From Candidatus Methanosuratincola sp. (GTDB lineage: Archaea > Thermoproteota > Methanomethylicia > Methanomethylicales > Methanomethylicaceae), in the NCBI GenBank assembly GCA_014361455.1, contig JACIVP010000006.1:1-64000 (forward strand): a stretch of DNA of 64,000 nucleotides, written 5' to 3'. The translations under genes and the position numbers were made by a program. Positions 17,802-27,056 of this stretch are shown here, in pieces; position 1 is the first letter of the stretch, and the number at the start of each line of letters is the position of its first letter. Below the pieces are notes generated by a model, which was not told the DNA's origin, searched no databases, and saw only the letters and a list, made by a program, of their open reading frames with translations.

Positions 17802-18908
17802 TTGAAGGTGCCTGTGTTGGCAAATCTCAAGTTCTTCAGCAAAAAACAGGACGAGATCCGTTTGACCCCTGAAGTTATCGCTGAGAGGAAGGCTCTGCTC
17901 AGCCAGCCTGTTGAGCCCGTAGACCCGGAAAATGCCGTCACAATAAAGGATCTAGTCGAATCATGGAAGGGCTGCGGGATCCAGTCTAGGAGCCTTGCAG
18001 AGTGCGCCACGGTCTACGAGGGCATGTTGCTAGACCCAGACCGCCCGACCGTGATGATCGGGCTGTCAGGCGCACTCATAGCCGGCGGTCTCCGAAAGGT
18101 CCTCAGCACGATGATCAAAAAGGGCATAGTGGACGTGATCGTCTCCACGGGTGCTATACTATACCAGGACTACTACACCGCAATGGGATACAGGCATTAC
18201 AAGGGGACGCCTAACGCCGACGACTCTGTCCTGCATGACTTGTACATCGACCGGATATACGACGCCTATGTTGACGAGATAGGCTTCGTCAAGTGTGACG
18301 ATGCAATATCTGAATTCTGCACGACCCTTGAGCAAAGGCGCTACTCCACAAGGGAGTTCCTTTACTCCTTGGGATCGACCATCAGGGATGACGACTCGAT
18401 CCTCTACAATGCCTACAAGTACGGTCTACCCATCTTCTGCCCTGCCATAGCCGACAGCTCGATAGGGATCGGCTTGGCTGGATATTACAGATGGGCGAAG
18501 GAGAACAGAACCGATACATTCGTGATAGATGTGATGCGCGACAACTTCGAAATAGCCCAGATCGTGCTAAAATCAAAGAAGACCGGCTCCATATACATAG
18601 GTGGCGGGGTCCCGAAGAACTACATCAACGACGCCGCAGTGATGCTCGATTACACGCGCGGGCACTCGTACGCCTTCCAAATAACCGCCGACTCGCCACA
18701 TTGGGGAGGCCTGACAGGCAGCACTCTTGACGAGGCCAAGTCGTGGGGCAAGATCTCGACAAAGGCAACCCGCGCGACTGCCTATGTCGAGTCCACCATC
18801 GGACTGCCCCTCATAGTAGGCTATATTCTGCAGAAGGGCGTCCACTCCGGGAGAAAGCGCCTGAGGTTTGACTGGAATGGAGAATGCCTTGAGATCGTCC
18901 AGTATTAG
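17802..18908 (+). CDS. dys: Deoxyhypusine synthase
   Basis: 368 residues from TTG 17802 (GTG 17808 is an alternative). It transfers the aminobutyl group of spermidine to a lysine of translation factor aIF5A. The NAD-binding segments GLSGALIAGGLRKVL (about 86-100) and VSTGAILYQDYY, the IYIGGGVPKNYI loop and the catalytic lysine in SWGKI (Lys317) are present. The 3' end overlaps the convergent larE by a few bases. Polyamine-dependent modification of aIF5A is universal in archaea. Confidence 0.95.
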   Translation: MKVPVLANLKFFSKKQDEIRLTPEVIAERKALLSQPVEPVDPENAVTIKDLVESWKGCGIQSRSLAECATVYEGMLLDPDRPTVMIGLSGALIAGGLRKVLSTMIKKGIVDVIVSTGAILYQDYYTAMGYRHYKGTPNADDSVLHDLYIDRIYDAYVDEIGFVKCDDAISEFCTTLEQRRYSTREFLYSLGSTIRDDDSILYNAYKYGLPIFCPAIADSSIGIGLAGYYRWAKENRTDTFVIDVMRDNFEIAQIVLKSKKTGSIYIGGGVPKNYINDAAVMLDYTRGHSYAFQITADSPHWGGLTGSTLDEAKSWGKISTKATRATAYVESTIGLPLIVGYILQKGVHSGRKRLRFDWNGECLEIVQY

Positions 18909-19765
18909 CGGTGTACTGGTCTTTCTGTCTCAAACGCTGCATGTTCGTGGTAGTCCATGCTCCCTGACCGGTAGCCCTCGAGGTCAAGACTCACGCTCCT
19001 GAACCTTATCCTCTTGAATTCCTCCACGATCTCCCTCCTGTGCCCTGGATCAAGCGCCTTTATTATTTCTTCAGGTGCAACCTCGATCTTGGCAGACAGG
19101 TCAGTAACCCTGACCCTTACCGTCTTGAACCCCTTGTCCCTAAGGAACCGCTCGCCAAACTCGACCATTCTCCCTTCTTCCTTTGTGAACCTATGACCGA
19201 AGGGGAACCTCGTCGCCAGGCATGCGTTGGAACCCTTTTCGGTGTTCAAGCCAATCATGACCGAGATCTCGACTGCCTCCCTCTTGCTTACCCCGACCTC
19301 GGCGAGTGGGCTCCTTATTCCAGCCTCCCTTAGGGCCCTGATCCCTGGGCGGTTCGACCTGATATCGTCTGCATTTGTACCATCTAAAACCAGTCCGACA
19401 CGAAGCCTTTCTGCCGCACCCTTCAGCTCTTTCATGATCGCAGACTTGCAGAGGTAGCACCTGTCACGCGGGTTCCTCAAGATCTCTTCAGGAAGCCCAA
19501 GCTCGAGTATCTCGTGCCTTATGCCCGCCTCCCAGGCGCTCCTCCTTGCCATCTCGAGATCTTCCTCCCCGACGAACTCGGTCTTGATCGTGATTGCTAC
19601 TGCTCCACTGCCGAGAGCCTTTGCTGCAATAGCTGCAACTAGCGTGCTGTCGATGCCGCCTGAGAACGCAATGACTGCACCTTGCTTATCTGCAAACCAA
19701 TCCTCGAGCAGCCTCAGCCTCTTCTCCAAAAAATCGTATCTACAGCTCAATGCGGTCTCACCCAC
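18905..19765 (-). CDS. larE: ATP-dependent sacrificial sulfur transferase, LarE-type
   Basis: 286 residues. The PP-loop SGGIDST is at 35-41, followed by CYLC (103-106) and NACLATRFPFG with Cys182, the position of the sacrificial cysteine in LarE, and a GYRSGSM motif near the end. LarE enzymes donate sulfur from a cysteine to make the nickel-pincer cofactor of lactate racemase and relatives; archaeal members may use a bound cluster instead. LarB and LarC are not in the window, so the substrate here is open. Its start overlaps the end of the Trm5-type gene by 19 bases. Confidence 0.85.
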   Translation of the reverse strand: MGETALSCRYDFLEKRLRLLEDWFADKQGAVIAFSGGIDSTLVAAIAAKALGSGAVAITIKTEFVGEEDLEMARRSAWEAGIRHEILELGLPEEILRNPRDRCYLCKSAIMKELKGAAERLRVGLVLDGTNADDIRSNRPGIRALREAGIRSPLAEVGVSKREAVEISVMIGLNTEKGSNACLATRFPFGHRFTKEEGRMVEFGERFLRDKGFKTVRVRVTDLSAKIEVAPEEIIKALDPGHRREIVEEFKRIRFRSVSLDLEGYRSGSMDYHEHAAFETERPVHR

Positions 19766-20589
19766 AGATCAAGCACGACTTGGTAGTTATTTCTACCTAC
19801 GCTCCTGACAACCTTCCCATCAGCACTGATTACTTCACAGAACCGTCCTGCTGACTTCAGCATCCTCGACTTGGCTTTCTCTACCGCCTCCGCCTTAACC
19901 CTGCTGCTCTCGTGGGTATAGACATGGATCCACCCATCCCCCCTTAGCATTCTTACTGCATCCCCGATATACTCTTCAGCAAGCTCTGGCAGTGGCATCA
20001 GAATCCTGTCCGAGGTGCGTTCAAGCTCTGCCGTCACCTCCCTGGCATCTGCTAGTACCGGTATTACCTTCCCATTCAGCTTGTTGAGCGCCACGTTCTC
20101 AACCATCAATGCGAAGGCGTGTGGATTACTGTCGATCGAGAAGACTTTTGCCCCCTTCTTCTTTGCTATGATTATCGAGAAGGTTCCAACGCCAGCAAAC
20201 ATATTCACGACGGTCTCTCTCTGACCAACGAGTCCTGCGACCCGCTTTCTTTCGTTGGAGAGCCTTGGAGAGAAGTAGACTTTTTCAATGTCCACTAAAA
20301 ACCTGCACCCATGCTCTGAGTAGACTGTCTCTGTAGATCGCTCCCCTGCCAGCCACTCCAGCCCCCTGACCCGATCCCCCTGCCTGGCCGGTGCAGTCTG
20401 CATATATACTGAGTCCACCCCCAGCTTGGAGATGATTCTCTCCCCTACCCTGTGTTTGACTCCCTCCCACTCCCTCGGGATCTTGATCACTGCTATACTG
20501 CCTATGATGTCCACTCCTTTGAGGGCCTTGCACAAGTCTTTGCTGTTGACAAGCCCCTCGACTGCTTCAAGGACTGCGCTCTTCCTCAA
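19747..20589 (-). CDS. tRNA (guanine37-N1) methyltransferase, Trm5/Taw2 family
   Basis: 280 residues. An N-terminal VDIIGSIAVIKIP strand region precedes the SAM-binding core VVNMFAGVGTFSIIIAKKKG (about 127-146), VFSIDSNPHAF, and RILMPLPELAEEY (about 195-207), the catalytic-loop equivalent. This layout fits Trm5 (m1G37) or the aminocarboxypropyl transferase Taw2 of wyosine synthesis; both act on G37 of tRNA-Phe. The LPEL loop in place of the usual NPP/DPP leaves the split open. It lies in a same-strand run with pina upstream and larE downstream. Confidence 0.82.
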   Translation of the reverse strand: MRKSAVLEAVEGLVNSKDLCKALKGVDIIGSIAVIKIPREWEGVKHRVGERIISKLGVDSVYMQTAPARQGDRVRGLEWLAGERSTETVYSEHGCRFLVDIEKVYFSPRLSNERKRVAGLVGQRETVVNMFAGVGTFSIIIAKKKGAKVFSIDSNPHAFALMVENVALNKLNGKVIPVLADAREVTAELERTSDRILMPLPELAEEYIGDAVRMLRGDGWIHVYTHESSRVKAEAVEKAKSRMLKSAGRFCEVISADGKVVRSVGRNNYQVVLDLWVRPH

Positions 20590-20602
20590 GGAAGCGCCCT
20601 CC

Positions 20603-22129
20603 TCAGTACTTGGGCCTCAAGACGATCCTTGTGCCTAGCTTCTCCTCGATCTTCTGAAGCTTCTTCCTGGTCTTTCTGGCAACCATCGAGATCCTCTCAG
20701 GATGTATAAATACCCTGATCTCGCCGTCTCCCGTCTCGATCTCGACCTCCTCCATGTCGATGTACTTGCCTATCACCCGCCCGATTATCGGCTTGATCGA
20801 CTGGGCGCCCTTTACCTCGCGGCGCTTCACCGGCACGACAAAGGTCCTCTCTCCGAAGACATACAGCTCGTATTCGACCTCCCCGTCGAGGAAGTTCCTC
20901 ACTAGTACGACGGGGCGTGTCAGATCCGACTCGGTAAGCCCATGAGGTATCTTGACGCTCGTCTCGAGGTCATAGACCTTCTCGACGCTGCCGTTATTGA
21001 TGAATATGACAGTGTCGATCACTGATGGGATAACACCGAGCTCGACCCTCCCGATGAACCTCTGGATCGAATCGATCGGGGATGTGGCGTGTATGACTCC
21101 GACCATCCCCACACCAGCGAGCCTTAGGTCGGTGAAGATCTTAAAGTCCTCTGTGTCCCTCATCTCGTCGAAGAATGTATAGTCCGGTCTGCTGAGTAGA
21201 AGGACATCATGCAGCTCCTCCGATGAGGAGTGTGTCTTGGAGTACTCGGTTGCCAGCTTTGGCAGGGTTAGATCGCGGGGAGACTCGATCGTCTTTATGA
21301 TCTTGTTCTCCCTTAGGTAGAACTTTGCAAGCGCCTGGGCGAAGGTCGTCTTGCCCATTCCGGGGGCGCCGGAGATCAATATCCCCTCCGCCCTCTCTTT
21401 AAACCTGTTCAGGAGCTTCTCCGGCAGGTTGTAGTCCTCGATCTCAAGCTCCGCGACCTTCTTTGTGATCGTGACCTCGAGCCTATCTGAAAATGGCGGG
21501 AACGTTACTATAACCCTGCTGTCATTCAGCATCAGTATGTGCGATCCTTCCCTCTTCACCTCGAGGAAGCCCTCCCCCGCCTCCGCCCTCTCGTGGATGT
21601 CCTGAACTATCTTCTCTAGCTCGGCCTTACTCATCTGATCCTTCCCGATCTCGACGAGCTTCCACATGCCTGGTCTTCCTATCTTTGCTCTTGGCAACAC
21701 GCCCTCCTTGAGGTGGACCGACATTGTCTCCTTATCAAAGAACTTCAGGAAGATCGGCTCGCCTGTGATCCGCGTCCTGCCTTTTATGACGCTGAGCCCT
21801 ACTGACTCGGCTGTCTTGGCCAGGTTCTCGTTTGAAGTGACGATCGTGTACCCCTTCTCCATCGCGAGCCTCAGCACGGACTCGTCTGGGTCCTCTCCGA
21901 GCCTCTCCCACTTCTCGACCTGTACCTTTACCCCTGTGCTCTCAGCGCAGTTCTTCAGCTTCAAGAGCTCCTCGAGCGGAATTAGGTCTCCCCCCTCAGA
22001 GCTCTTCCTTATCGAGTTCAGGACAGCCCCTGGGACTATAACACTCTTCCCGATCTTCCCCGCACTCACCAAGTCCGCAATAAAGCCTGAGCTGATTGAT
22101 GAAGTGTCTGGGATAACTTCTTCCGGCAT
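20603..22129 (-). CDS. PIN-domain and KH-type ATPase (PINA-like)
   Basis: 508 residues. The N-terminus is a PIN nuclease-like domain (about 5-135) with IPDTSSISSGFI and YTIVTSNENLAKTAESVGL. A PilT/VirB11-like ATPase follows, with Walker A SGAPGMGKTTFAQAL (about 250-264) and a DEMR Walker B-like box. The C-terminus has a KH-like RNA/DNA-binding segment. In Sulfolobus the homologue PINA forms hexamers and promotes Holliday-junction migration together with Hjc and Hjm. It ends 13 bases before the Trm5-type gene. Confidence 0.88.
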   Translation of the reverse strand: MPEEVIPDTSSISSGFIADLVSAGKIGKSVIVPGAVLNSIRKSSEGGDLIPLEELLKLKNCAESTGVKVQVEKWERLGEDPDESVLRLAMEKGYTIVTSNENLAKTAESVGLSVIKGRTRITGEPIFLKFFDKETMSVHLKEGVLPRAKIGRPGMWKLVEIGKDQMSKAELEKIVQDIHERAEAGEGFLEVKREGSHILMLNDSRVIVTFPPFSDRLEVTITKKVAELEIEDYNLPEKLLNRFKERAEGILISGAPGMGKTTFAQALAKFYLRENKIIKTIESPRDLTLPKLATEYSKTHSSSEELHDVLLLSRPDYTFFDEMRDTEDFKIFTDLRLAGVGMVGVIHATSPIDSIQRFIGRVELGVIPSVIDTVIFINNGSVEKVYDLETSVKIPHGLTESDLTRPVVLVRNFLDGEVEYELYVFGERTFVVPVKRREVKGAQSIKPIIGRVIGKYIDMEEVEIETGDGEIRVFIHPERISMVARKTRKKLQKIEEKLGTRIVLRPKY

Positions 22130-22506
22130 TTAATGAACCTTTATGAGTCTTTATGAGGAGACAATATAAAATTTTTCCCTAAACCGCATTCTTTCTCGTT
22201 ATTTGGATTAACGATTTTTGCTCACTCGGTTTGTCTCAGCTGAATTACCTGCTTTCGGATCGAGGCACCCCTCCGAGCAAGTCCCGAGGGGTTGCTTTGA
22301 TCTTGAATTATGTGCAGCCACCCCTCTGCAGCGAAATCTATTAATGGGGGGTAGCTTCTTTCTCTTGCGTCGCACTCGCCAGATTTCACATGCAATGCGC
22401 ATATGCGTGCCCGACTTTTTCAATTGGAGTGAGCATAAATCAGATCTTCTCCTGCAGCAAAGAATAGACTAATAAAACATTTTTTCTAAATACTCTATCG
22501 ATTAGA
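22130..22506. other. Intergenic spacer with GC-rich hairpins
   Basis: 377 bases with no supported gene. It contains the perfect inverted repeat CCCCTC...GAGGGG (22268-22291, 12-base loop) followed by GCAG...CTGC around 22312-22327, in a segment that is clearly GC-richer than the flanks. These may be a structured RNA or eroded mobile-element ends. AT-rich ACTAATAAAACATTTTTTC before 22507 probably contains the promoter of the deacetylase-family gene. Confidence 0.4.
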
Positions 22507-23550
22507 TTGCTTGAAGGTGCTGCCTTCGTATATGACGATTCTGTCTTGAAGTATGATTTTGGAAGTGACCACCCGTTCAAGGTCTGGAGGGTCCGGTTGG
22601 CAAAGGATCTCCTTTCTAAATCCTTCCAAGATCTGCACGTCGTGCCTGCCAGCCCTGCATCCCGCACCGATACTGAGTTATTCCACACGCCCGAGTACCT
22701 CGATCTTGTTAGGAAGTTCTCAATTACAGGCACTGGTCTGCTTGACGGTGGCGACACTCCCGCGTTCCCGGGTTGCTATGAGGCGTCTCTGAACGTGGTC
22801 GGGGCAACCCTTGATGCAGTCGATCTTGTTCTGGAGGGGAAGTATGCGCACTCTGCAAACTTTGCAGGCGGGTTGCACCATGCCGGGAAGGGAAACGCCT
22901 CTGGATTCTGCATACTGAATGACTGTGCGGTCGCAATAGCGCGCCTGAGGAAGGCATTCAGAAAGGTCGCCTACATAGATCTCGACGCACACCACGGAGA
23001 CGGAGTCATGTACGGCTTCTACTCTGATCCAGGCGTAATCGACATTGATGTGCACCAGGACGGCAAGACCCTCTTCCCTGGCACTGGTAGCCACCTCGAG
23101 GCAGGATCTGGGGAGGCCTGTGGGACGAAACTCAACCTGCCGATCCCGCCGGGGTCTGCGGACGACGTCCTTCTCGACCTCTTCAACGAGTTCGCACTGC
23201 CATTCCTCGAGGAAGCAATGCCTGAATTCATGATAATGCAGTGCGGGGCGGACGGTCTTAGGGGCGACCCCCTCGCCGGTCTCTCGTTCACCCAATATGG
23301 ATATGTCAAGGTGATTGAGGCGGTGCACGAGATCTCGCACAGGATCTGCATGGGAAGGCTCGTCATAGTCGGCGGAGGGGGTTACGACCCGGAGGCAACA
23401 GCAGAATGCTGGGCCAGCGAGTACATTGCCATCTCAGGGTCAGCTCAGCGGTGCAGGTTAATCCCCTCGACCTCGCCCCCCTCGGTATTGAAGCGGGTCG
23501 GGTCCCTTAAGGCAGAGATCAGGGAAAGCCACCCTTCGTTTTCAGGCTAG
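22507..23550 (+). CDS. Histone deacetylase family (AcuC/HDAC-like) amidohydrolase
   Basis: 347 residues from TTG 22507. The zinc-dependent deacetylase signatures are present: LHHAGKGNASGFC (His124, His125), YIDLDAHHGDG (Asp158, Asp160, His162, His163) and the C-terminal GGGGYDPEATAECWA (about 295-309). Archaeal members remove acetyl or related groups from proteins, polyamines or small molecules; the target is not known here. Its 3' end overlaps the convergent elp3 gene by 4 bases. The last about 25 residues are unrelated to the fold. Confidence 0.9.
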   Translation: MLEGAAFVYDDSVLKYDFGSDHPFKVWRVRLAKDLLSKSFQDLHVVPASPASRTDTELFHTPEYLDLVRKFSITGTGLLDGGDTPAFPGCYEASLNVVGATLDAVDLVLEGKYAHSANFAGGLHHAGKGNASGFCILNDCAVAIARLRKAFRKVAYIDLDAHHGDGVMYGFYSDPGVIDIDVHQDGKTLFPGTGSHLEAGSGEACGTKLNLPIPPGSADDVLLDLFNEFALPFLEEAMPEFMIMQCGADGLRGDPLAGLSFTQYGYVKVIEAVHEISHRICMGRLVIVGGGGYDPEATAECWASEYIAISGSAQRCRLIPSTSPPSVLKRVGSLKAEIRESHPSFSG

Positions 23551-25175
23551 CTGAGCTCTTTTTCCATGAATGGTGATGACATAATCTTCGAAAAACCCCT
23601 CTTTCGGTAATAGCCCTTTACGCCGGCGCCCGGAAGAACGACGATCCTCTTCAGGTCGTACTTCTCTGTAGCGATCTCCTCTGCCCTCCTGAGCAGTTCT
23701 GTGCCCCAGCCGTGGTGCTGGAATCCTGCATCATCCCTTTTGCCGACTGGGACCTGCCTACCGTAGACATGAAGCTCCCTGATGACCGCTGCCCCCTTCA
23801 CCTCTTTCCTGTGGGCCTCCTCCGACGGCGCCCTCAGTCTCAAGAAACCGATCAGGAGGTCGCTCTTAGTATCCATGACTGAGACGAACTCTTCCTGCCC
23901 CCCTCCAGCCTCGTAAGCCTCAACTTTTATCTTTGGTTCCAGGCCAGAGGTTTTGAATCCCTTGGTCTCTGCGATCCCTACCTCCCTGCACCTTATGCAC
24001 CTGCACCTGCCCCCCTCCAGGGAGAGTCCTGCCTCGACGAGCTCCCGCAGGTTGCTCGCCCTGACCCCGTCCACAATTATCTCCGCTGGCACATCCCTCT
24101 GGATCCTCGAGACCCTAACCCACTCTGGGAAGTGCCTGGAGGCTTTCTTTATCAGCTCTGCCGCCTCTTCAATATCCATTGCCTTGTAGCGCCCTTGCTT
24201 CCAGAGCTCAAATAGGTCTGTCCCATTGATCACGAGCGTAGGGTAGATCTTCAAATAATCAGGGCGAAAGTCTGGATCCCCGAAGATCCTGATCATATCC
24301 TCGAGGTCATCATCCGGGCTCCTACTCGGAAGACCAAGCATCATGTGATATCCGACCTTCAGCCCAGAATCCCTCAGGGTCTTGGTCGCCAAAACCACAT
24401 CCTTGACACTGTGCCCTCTGTTTACTCGCTCGAGCACCATGTCGTCCAATGCCTGAACCCCCATCTCCACGAGGGTCGCGCCGAGCCAGATCATCCTATC
24501 CACCTGCCTCTGCCCGGCCCAATCCGGCCTCGTCTCAAGTGTTATCCCTGTGCACCTGATCTCTGCAGTCTCGTTCTCATCCATCGCATCCTCGAGGTAC
24601 TGCCACCTCCAGCTTCTTCTCTCAGGAAAGTCGTTCATCGCTTGGAAGCACCTTGTCATAAACCATTCCTGGTATTCTAGATCCGAGGCGGGGAATGTCC
24701 CACCCATGATGATCAGGTGGGCCTTTGAGGGCGAGTGCCCGATCGCCTCGTACTGGTCGATCCTGTACCTCACCTGGAGGTACGGATCAAAACCCGTCTG
24801 GATGCCACGCATTAGTGCTGGCTCTTTTCCGAGGTAGCTCTGTGGGGTCCCTGATGCCACCCCGCCCGGGCAGTACAGGCAGGGCTTTTCCTTCGGGCAC
24901 TTTGAGGGTCTAGTCATCACAGCTATTGTGTAGATGCCCGATGCTCCCCTTACCCTCTTCCCTCTAAGAAACTCTTGTAACCAAAGCTCCCCGTCCTTCA
25001 GGTACCTCGCTACCTCGTGGTCCTTAAGGACCTTGGTCAGCCCCTCCTCCTTGCAAATCATGTACTTGATCTGTGCGAGCCTGTCCTTCCCAAGCCTCGT
25101 CTCCTTTATCTGTTCTATAATTCTCCTTGCCACCCTCTCCTCCAGGGCACTTCCAGCATGTTCCATCCCACTCAA
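23547..25175 (-). CDS. elp3: Elp3 tRNA uridine(34) carboxymethyltransferase
   Basis: 542 residues. The radical-SAM domain has cysteines 93, 99 and 102 in CPKEKPCLYC, then PGGVASGTPQSYLGKEP. The C-terminal GNAT domain (about 395-542) has AGFQHHGWGTELLRRAEEIA as acetyl-CoA loop. Elp3 installs carboxymethyl on the 5-position of wobble uridine in tRNA using SAM and acetyl-CoA, as a single subunit in archaea. The upstream methyltransferase overlaps its start by 4 bases and resembles Trm9, the next enzyme of this pathway. Confidence 0.95.
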   Translation of the reverse strand: MSGMEHAGSALEERVARRIIEQIKETRLGKDRLAQIKYMICKEEGLTKVLKDHEVARYLKDGELWLQEFLRGKRVRGASGIYTIAVMTRPSKCPKEKPCLYCPGGVASGTPQSYLGKEPALMRGIQTGFDPYLQVRYRIDQYEAIGHSPSKAHLIIMGGTFPASDLEYQEWFMTRCFQAMNDFPERRSWRWQYLEDAMDENETAEIRCTGITLETRPDWAGQRQVDRMIWLGATLVEMGVQALDDMVLERVNRGHSVKDVVLATKTLRDSGLKVGYHMMLGLPSRSPDDDLEDMIRIFGDPDFRPDYLKIYPTLVINGTDLFELWKQGRYKAMDIEEAAELIKKASRHFPEWVRVSRIQRDVPAEIIVDGVRASNLRELVEAGLSLEGGRCRCIRCREVGIAETKGFKTSGLEPKIKVEAYEAGGGQEEFVSVMDTKSDLLIGFLRLRAPSEEAHRKEVKGAAVIRELHVYGRQVPVGKRDDAGFQHHGWGTELLRRAEEIATEKYDLKRIVVLPGAGVKGYYRKRGFSKIMSSPFMEKELS

Positions 25176-25852
25176 GCCTTCTCAGCGAGGACTATCCAGT
25201 TCTCCGGGAGCCTACCCCTTATCCTCTCCCCGTATGATTTGATGATCTTAAATCCCGATCTGCTGACAGTTCTTTCTAGTTCCCGTTTCGTGAAGAGGTG
25301 ATAAAACCTACCTCCTCTATTCCCCCACGGGACAACCACATCGCCCAGCTCCCCTCCACCCAATGGGGTTGAAACGATATCCATCCCCCTCTTAAGAAAC
25401 CTGCTTTGGAGAATGGACCACGCGGTCACGAGTACGCACCCCCCTCCTTTGGTCACCCTCCGGATCTCCGCCATTGCCCTAAGCCTCTTCCCCTTTCCCT
25501 TGATGTGGTGTATCACCGCCACGAAGGCGACCGAATCGAACGCTTCCTCCCTGAAGGGAAGATGGAGCGCATCGCACCTGACTGCCAGGATTCCCCTCTG
25601 AATGCACCTCTCCCTGAAAGAATTGAGCATCCCGATGGACAAATCTGCGGCGACAACGGAGTACCCGAAAGATGCAAGCGCAACAGCATTTCTTCCTGTG
25701 CCGCACCCCAGGTCAAGCACCAGACCACGCCCCCTACTCAGCTCGCGGATCGACGGCCATGCCCTCCTGCGCGTCCTCGCAAACTCATCAGCAATCCTAT
25801 CATACAGCTCCCCGATCTCCCTCCCTTCGTAAATATCTCCCATCCGATCCAC
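25172..25852 (-). CDS. SAM-dependent methyltransferase, Trm9/ALKBH8-like
   Basis: 226 residues. The class I SAM motif VLDLGCGTGRNAVALASFG is at 45-63, followed by DALHLPFREEAFDSVAFVAV and VIHHIKGKGKRLRAMAEI. The C-terminal RGGRFYHLFTKRELE segment is the hallmark of Trm9/ALKBH8 methyltransferases, which esterify cm5U34 in tRNA to mcm5U34. It is translationally coupled to elp3, the enzyme that makes cm5U. Known Trm9 enzymes need the activator Trm112, which is not in the window. Confidence 0.82.
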   Translation of the reverse strand: MDRMGDIYEGREIGELYDRIADEFARTRRRAWPSIRELSRGRGLVLDLGCGTGRNAVALASFGYSVVAADLSIGMLNSFRERCIQRGILAVRCDALHLPFREEAFDSVAFVAVIHHIKGKGKRLRAMAEIRRVTKGGGCVLVTAWSILQSRFLKRGMDIVSTPLGGGELGDVVVPWGNRGGRFYHLFTKRELERTVSRSGFKIIKSYGERIRGRLPENWIVLAEKA

Positions 25853-25855
25853 CTT

Positions 25856-26548
25856 TCAGGGGCTCCCAATTTTCCCTGACAGGATCGCCTCGGCTATCTC
25901 AGCGAACCCCTTCCCAAATGCAGATTTGGAGACGTAGTCCGCCTCCCTCTTGATCAACTCATCCCCGTTTGCAACAACGCATCTGATCCTGGCAGCACGG
26001 AGCAGCTCAGCATCGGTCATGCTGTCCCCAACGCCTGCGACTTCCTCCTTATTGATCCCTGCCCATCTTATCGCCTCGAGGAGGCCTACTCCCTTATCGA
26101 CCTTCCTGTCCAGGATGTGGTATGCGAATCCACTGTCAATGACCTTCACACCGTCAAACTTACTCACTTCAGATACTATTTTGCTGTAATCGATTGTCCT
26201 CATTATTGCCGCATCGACGTACCTGTGGGGGTTTGACCATGACTCCCTGATCAGGTCCCCATAAACCAACCTCAAGTGGTCAATCGCCCTCCTGCCGAGC
26301 CCCCTCTCGCCTAGGATCTTGATCTTCCCCATGTACTCGACGACCCCTCCATTCTCCGCGACTGTCGGTCCGGTACACCCGATGTACCTCGAGAGTGCCT
26401 TCAGTATGCAGAGCGCATTCCCAGAGCAGAGAATGACCTTTATACCATTCCCCTCAAGCTTCCTTATCGCCTCGATCGCCTCAATGCTGATTATAAAATT
26501 ATCGTCTGTGATCGTCCCATCTACATCGGTAGCAACAGCCTTTATCAT
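25856..26548 (-). CDS. HAD-family phosphatase, archaeal phosphoglycolate phosphatase type
   Basis: 230 residues. HAD motif I is DVDGTITDDN (8-17) and motif II is LCSGNA. Motif III/IV regions are KVDKGVGLLEAI and VAGVGDSMTDAELLRAA (about 169-185). The size and the cap between motifs II and III fit the archaeal phosphoglycolate phosphatase/TA0175 group, which recycles 2-phosphoglycolate or sugar phosphates. It lies 3 bases upstream of the Trm9-like gene and 19 bases downstream of thioredoxin, so a five-gene minus-strand run is likely. Confidence 0.85.
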   Translation of the reverse strand: MIKAVATDVDGTITDDNFIISIEAIEAIRKLEGNGIKVILCSGNALCILKALSRYIGCTGPTVAENGGVVEYMGKIKILGERGLGRRAIDHLRLVYGDLIRESWSNPHRYVDAAIMRTIDYSKIVSEVSKFDGVKVIDSGFAYHILDRKVDKGVGLLEAIRWAGINKEEVAGVGDSMTDAELLRAARIRCVVANGDELIKREADYVSKSAFGKGFAEIAEAILSGKIGSP

Positions 26549-26567
26549 CGCAAACCACGATCTCCGT

Positions 26568-26900
26568 TCATGGACTGTGGATCCGACCCACGAGCTCCTC
26601 CTCGAGCTTTTCCGGCTCTATCAGCCCTCCCAGTCTTTGGACTTCCCTGCCATCCTTGAAGATGATGAATGTGGGGGTCACGTAGACCTCATATTCATCT
26701 GGCTTCTTTCTGTTCTCTCTCATGTTCAGCTTTGCGAACACAGCCTCGCTTCGATGCTTCTTAGCAAGCTCCTCATACACGGGCGCCATCTCGCTGCATA
26801 TGCTGCACCAAGGATCCCAGAACTCTACAACAACGATGGGGTTCCTGTCCAATAAACTCTCAAAATCCTTGTCCGAGACATCCACGATACTTGCGGACAT
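26568..26900 (-). CDS. Thioredoxin-like protein with CSIC active site
   Basis: 110 residues, full thioredoxin length. The active site is WCSIC (Cys32 and Cys35) rather than WCGPC, followed by the cis-proline strand VYVTPTFIIFKDG (about 71-83) and a GLIEPEKLEEEL helix. A different dipeptide between the cysteines should change the redox potential. It opens the run phosphatase, Trm9-like, Elp3 on the minus strand. Confidence 0.9.
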   Translation of the reverse strand: MSASIVDVSDKDFESLLDRNPIVVVEFWDPWCSICSEMAPVYEELAKKHRSEAVFAKLNMRENRKKPDEYEVYVTPTFIIFKDGREVQRLGGLIEPEKLEEELVGRIHSP

Positions 26901-27056
26901 TTCTGGGCGCTCCTTCTAACAAACCTCTCTTAGAGGGTATTCCTAAGGGTCTATTTATTCTTGCATCCATTTCGCCGAGCCCAATTGAGAATTTTTTTAG
27001 ATAAAAAACTTTAAAAAGATTGAAATCCAACGATTACCTGATATTGAGGTTTTTCG

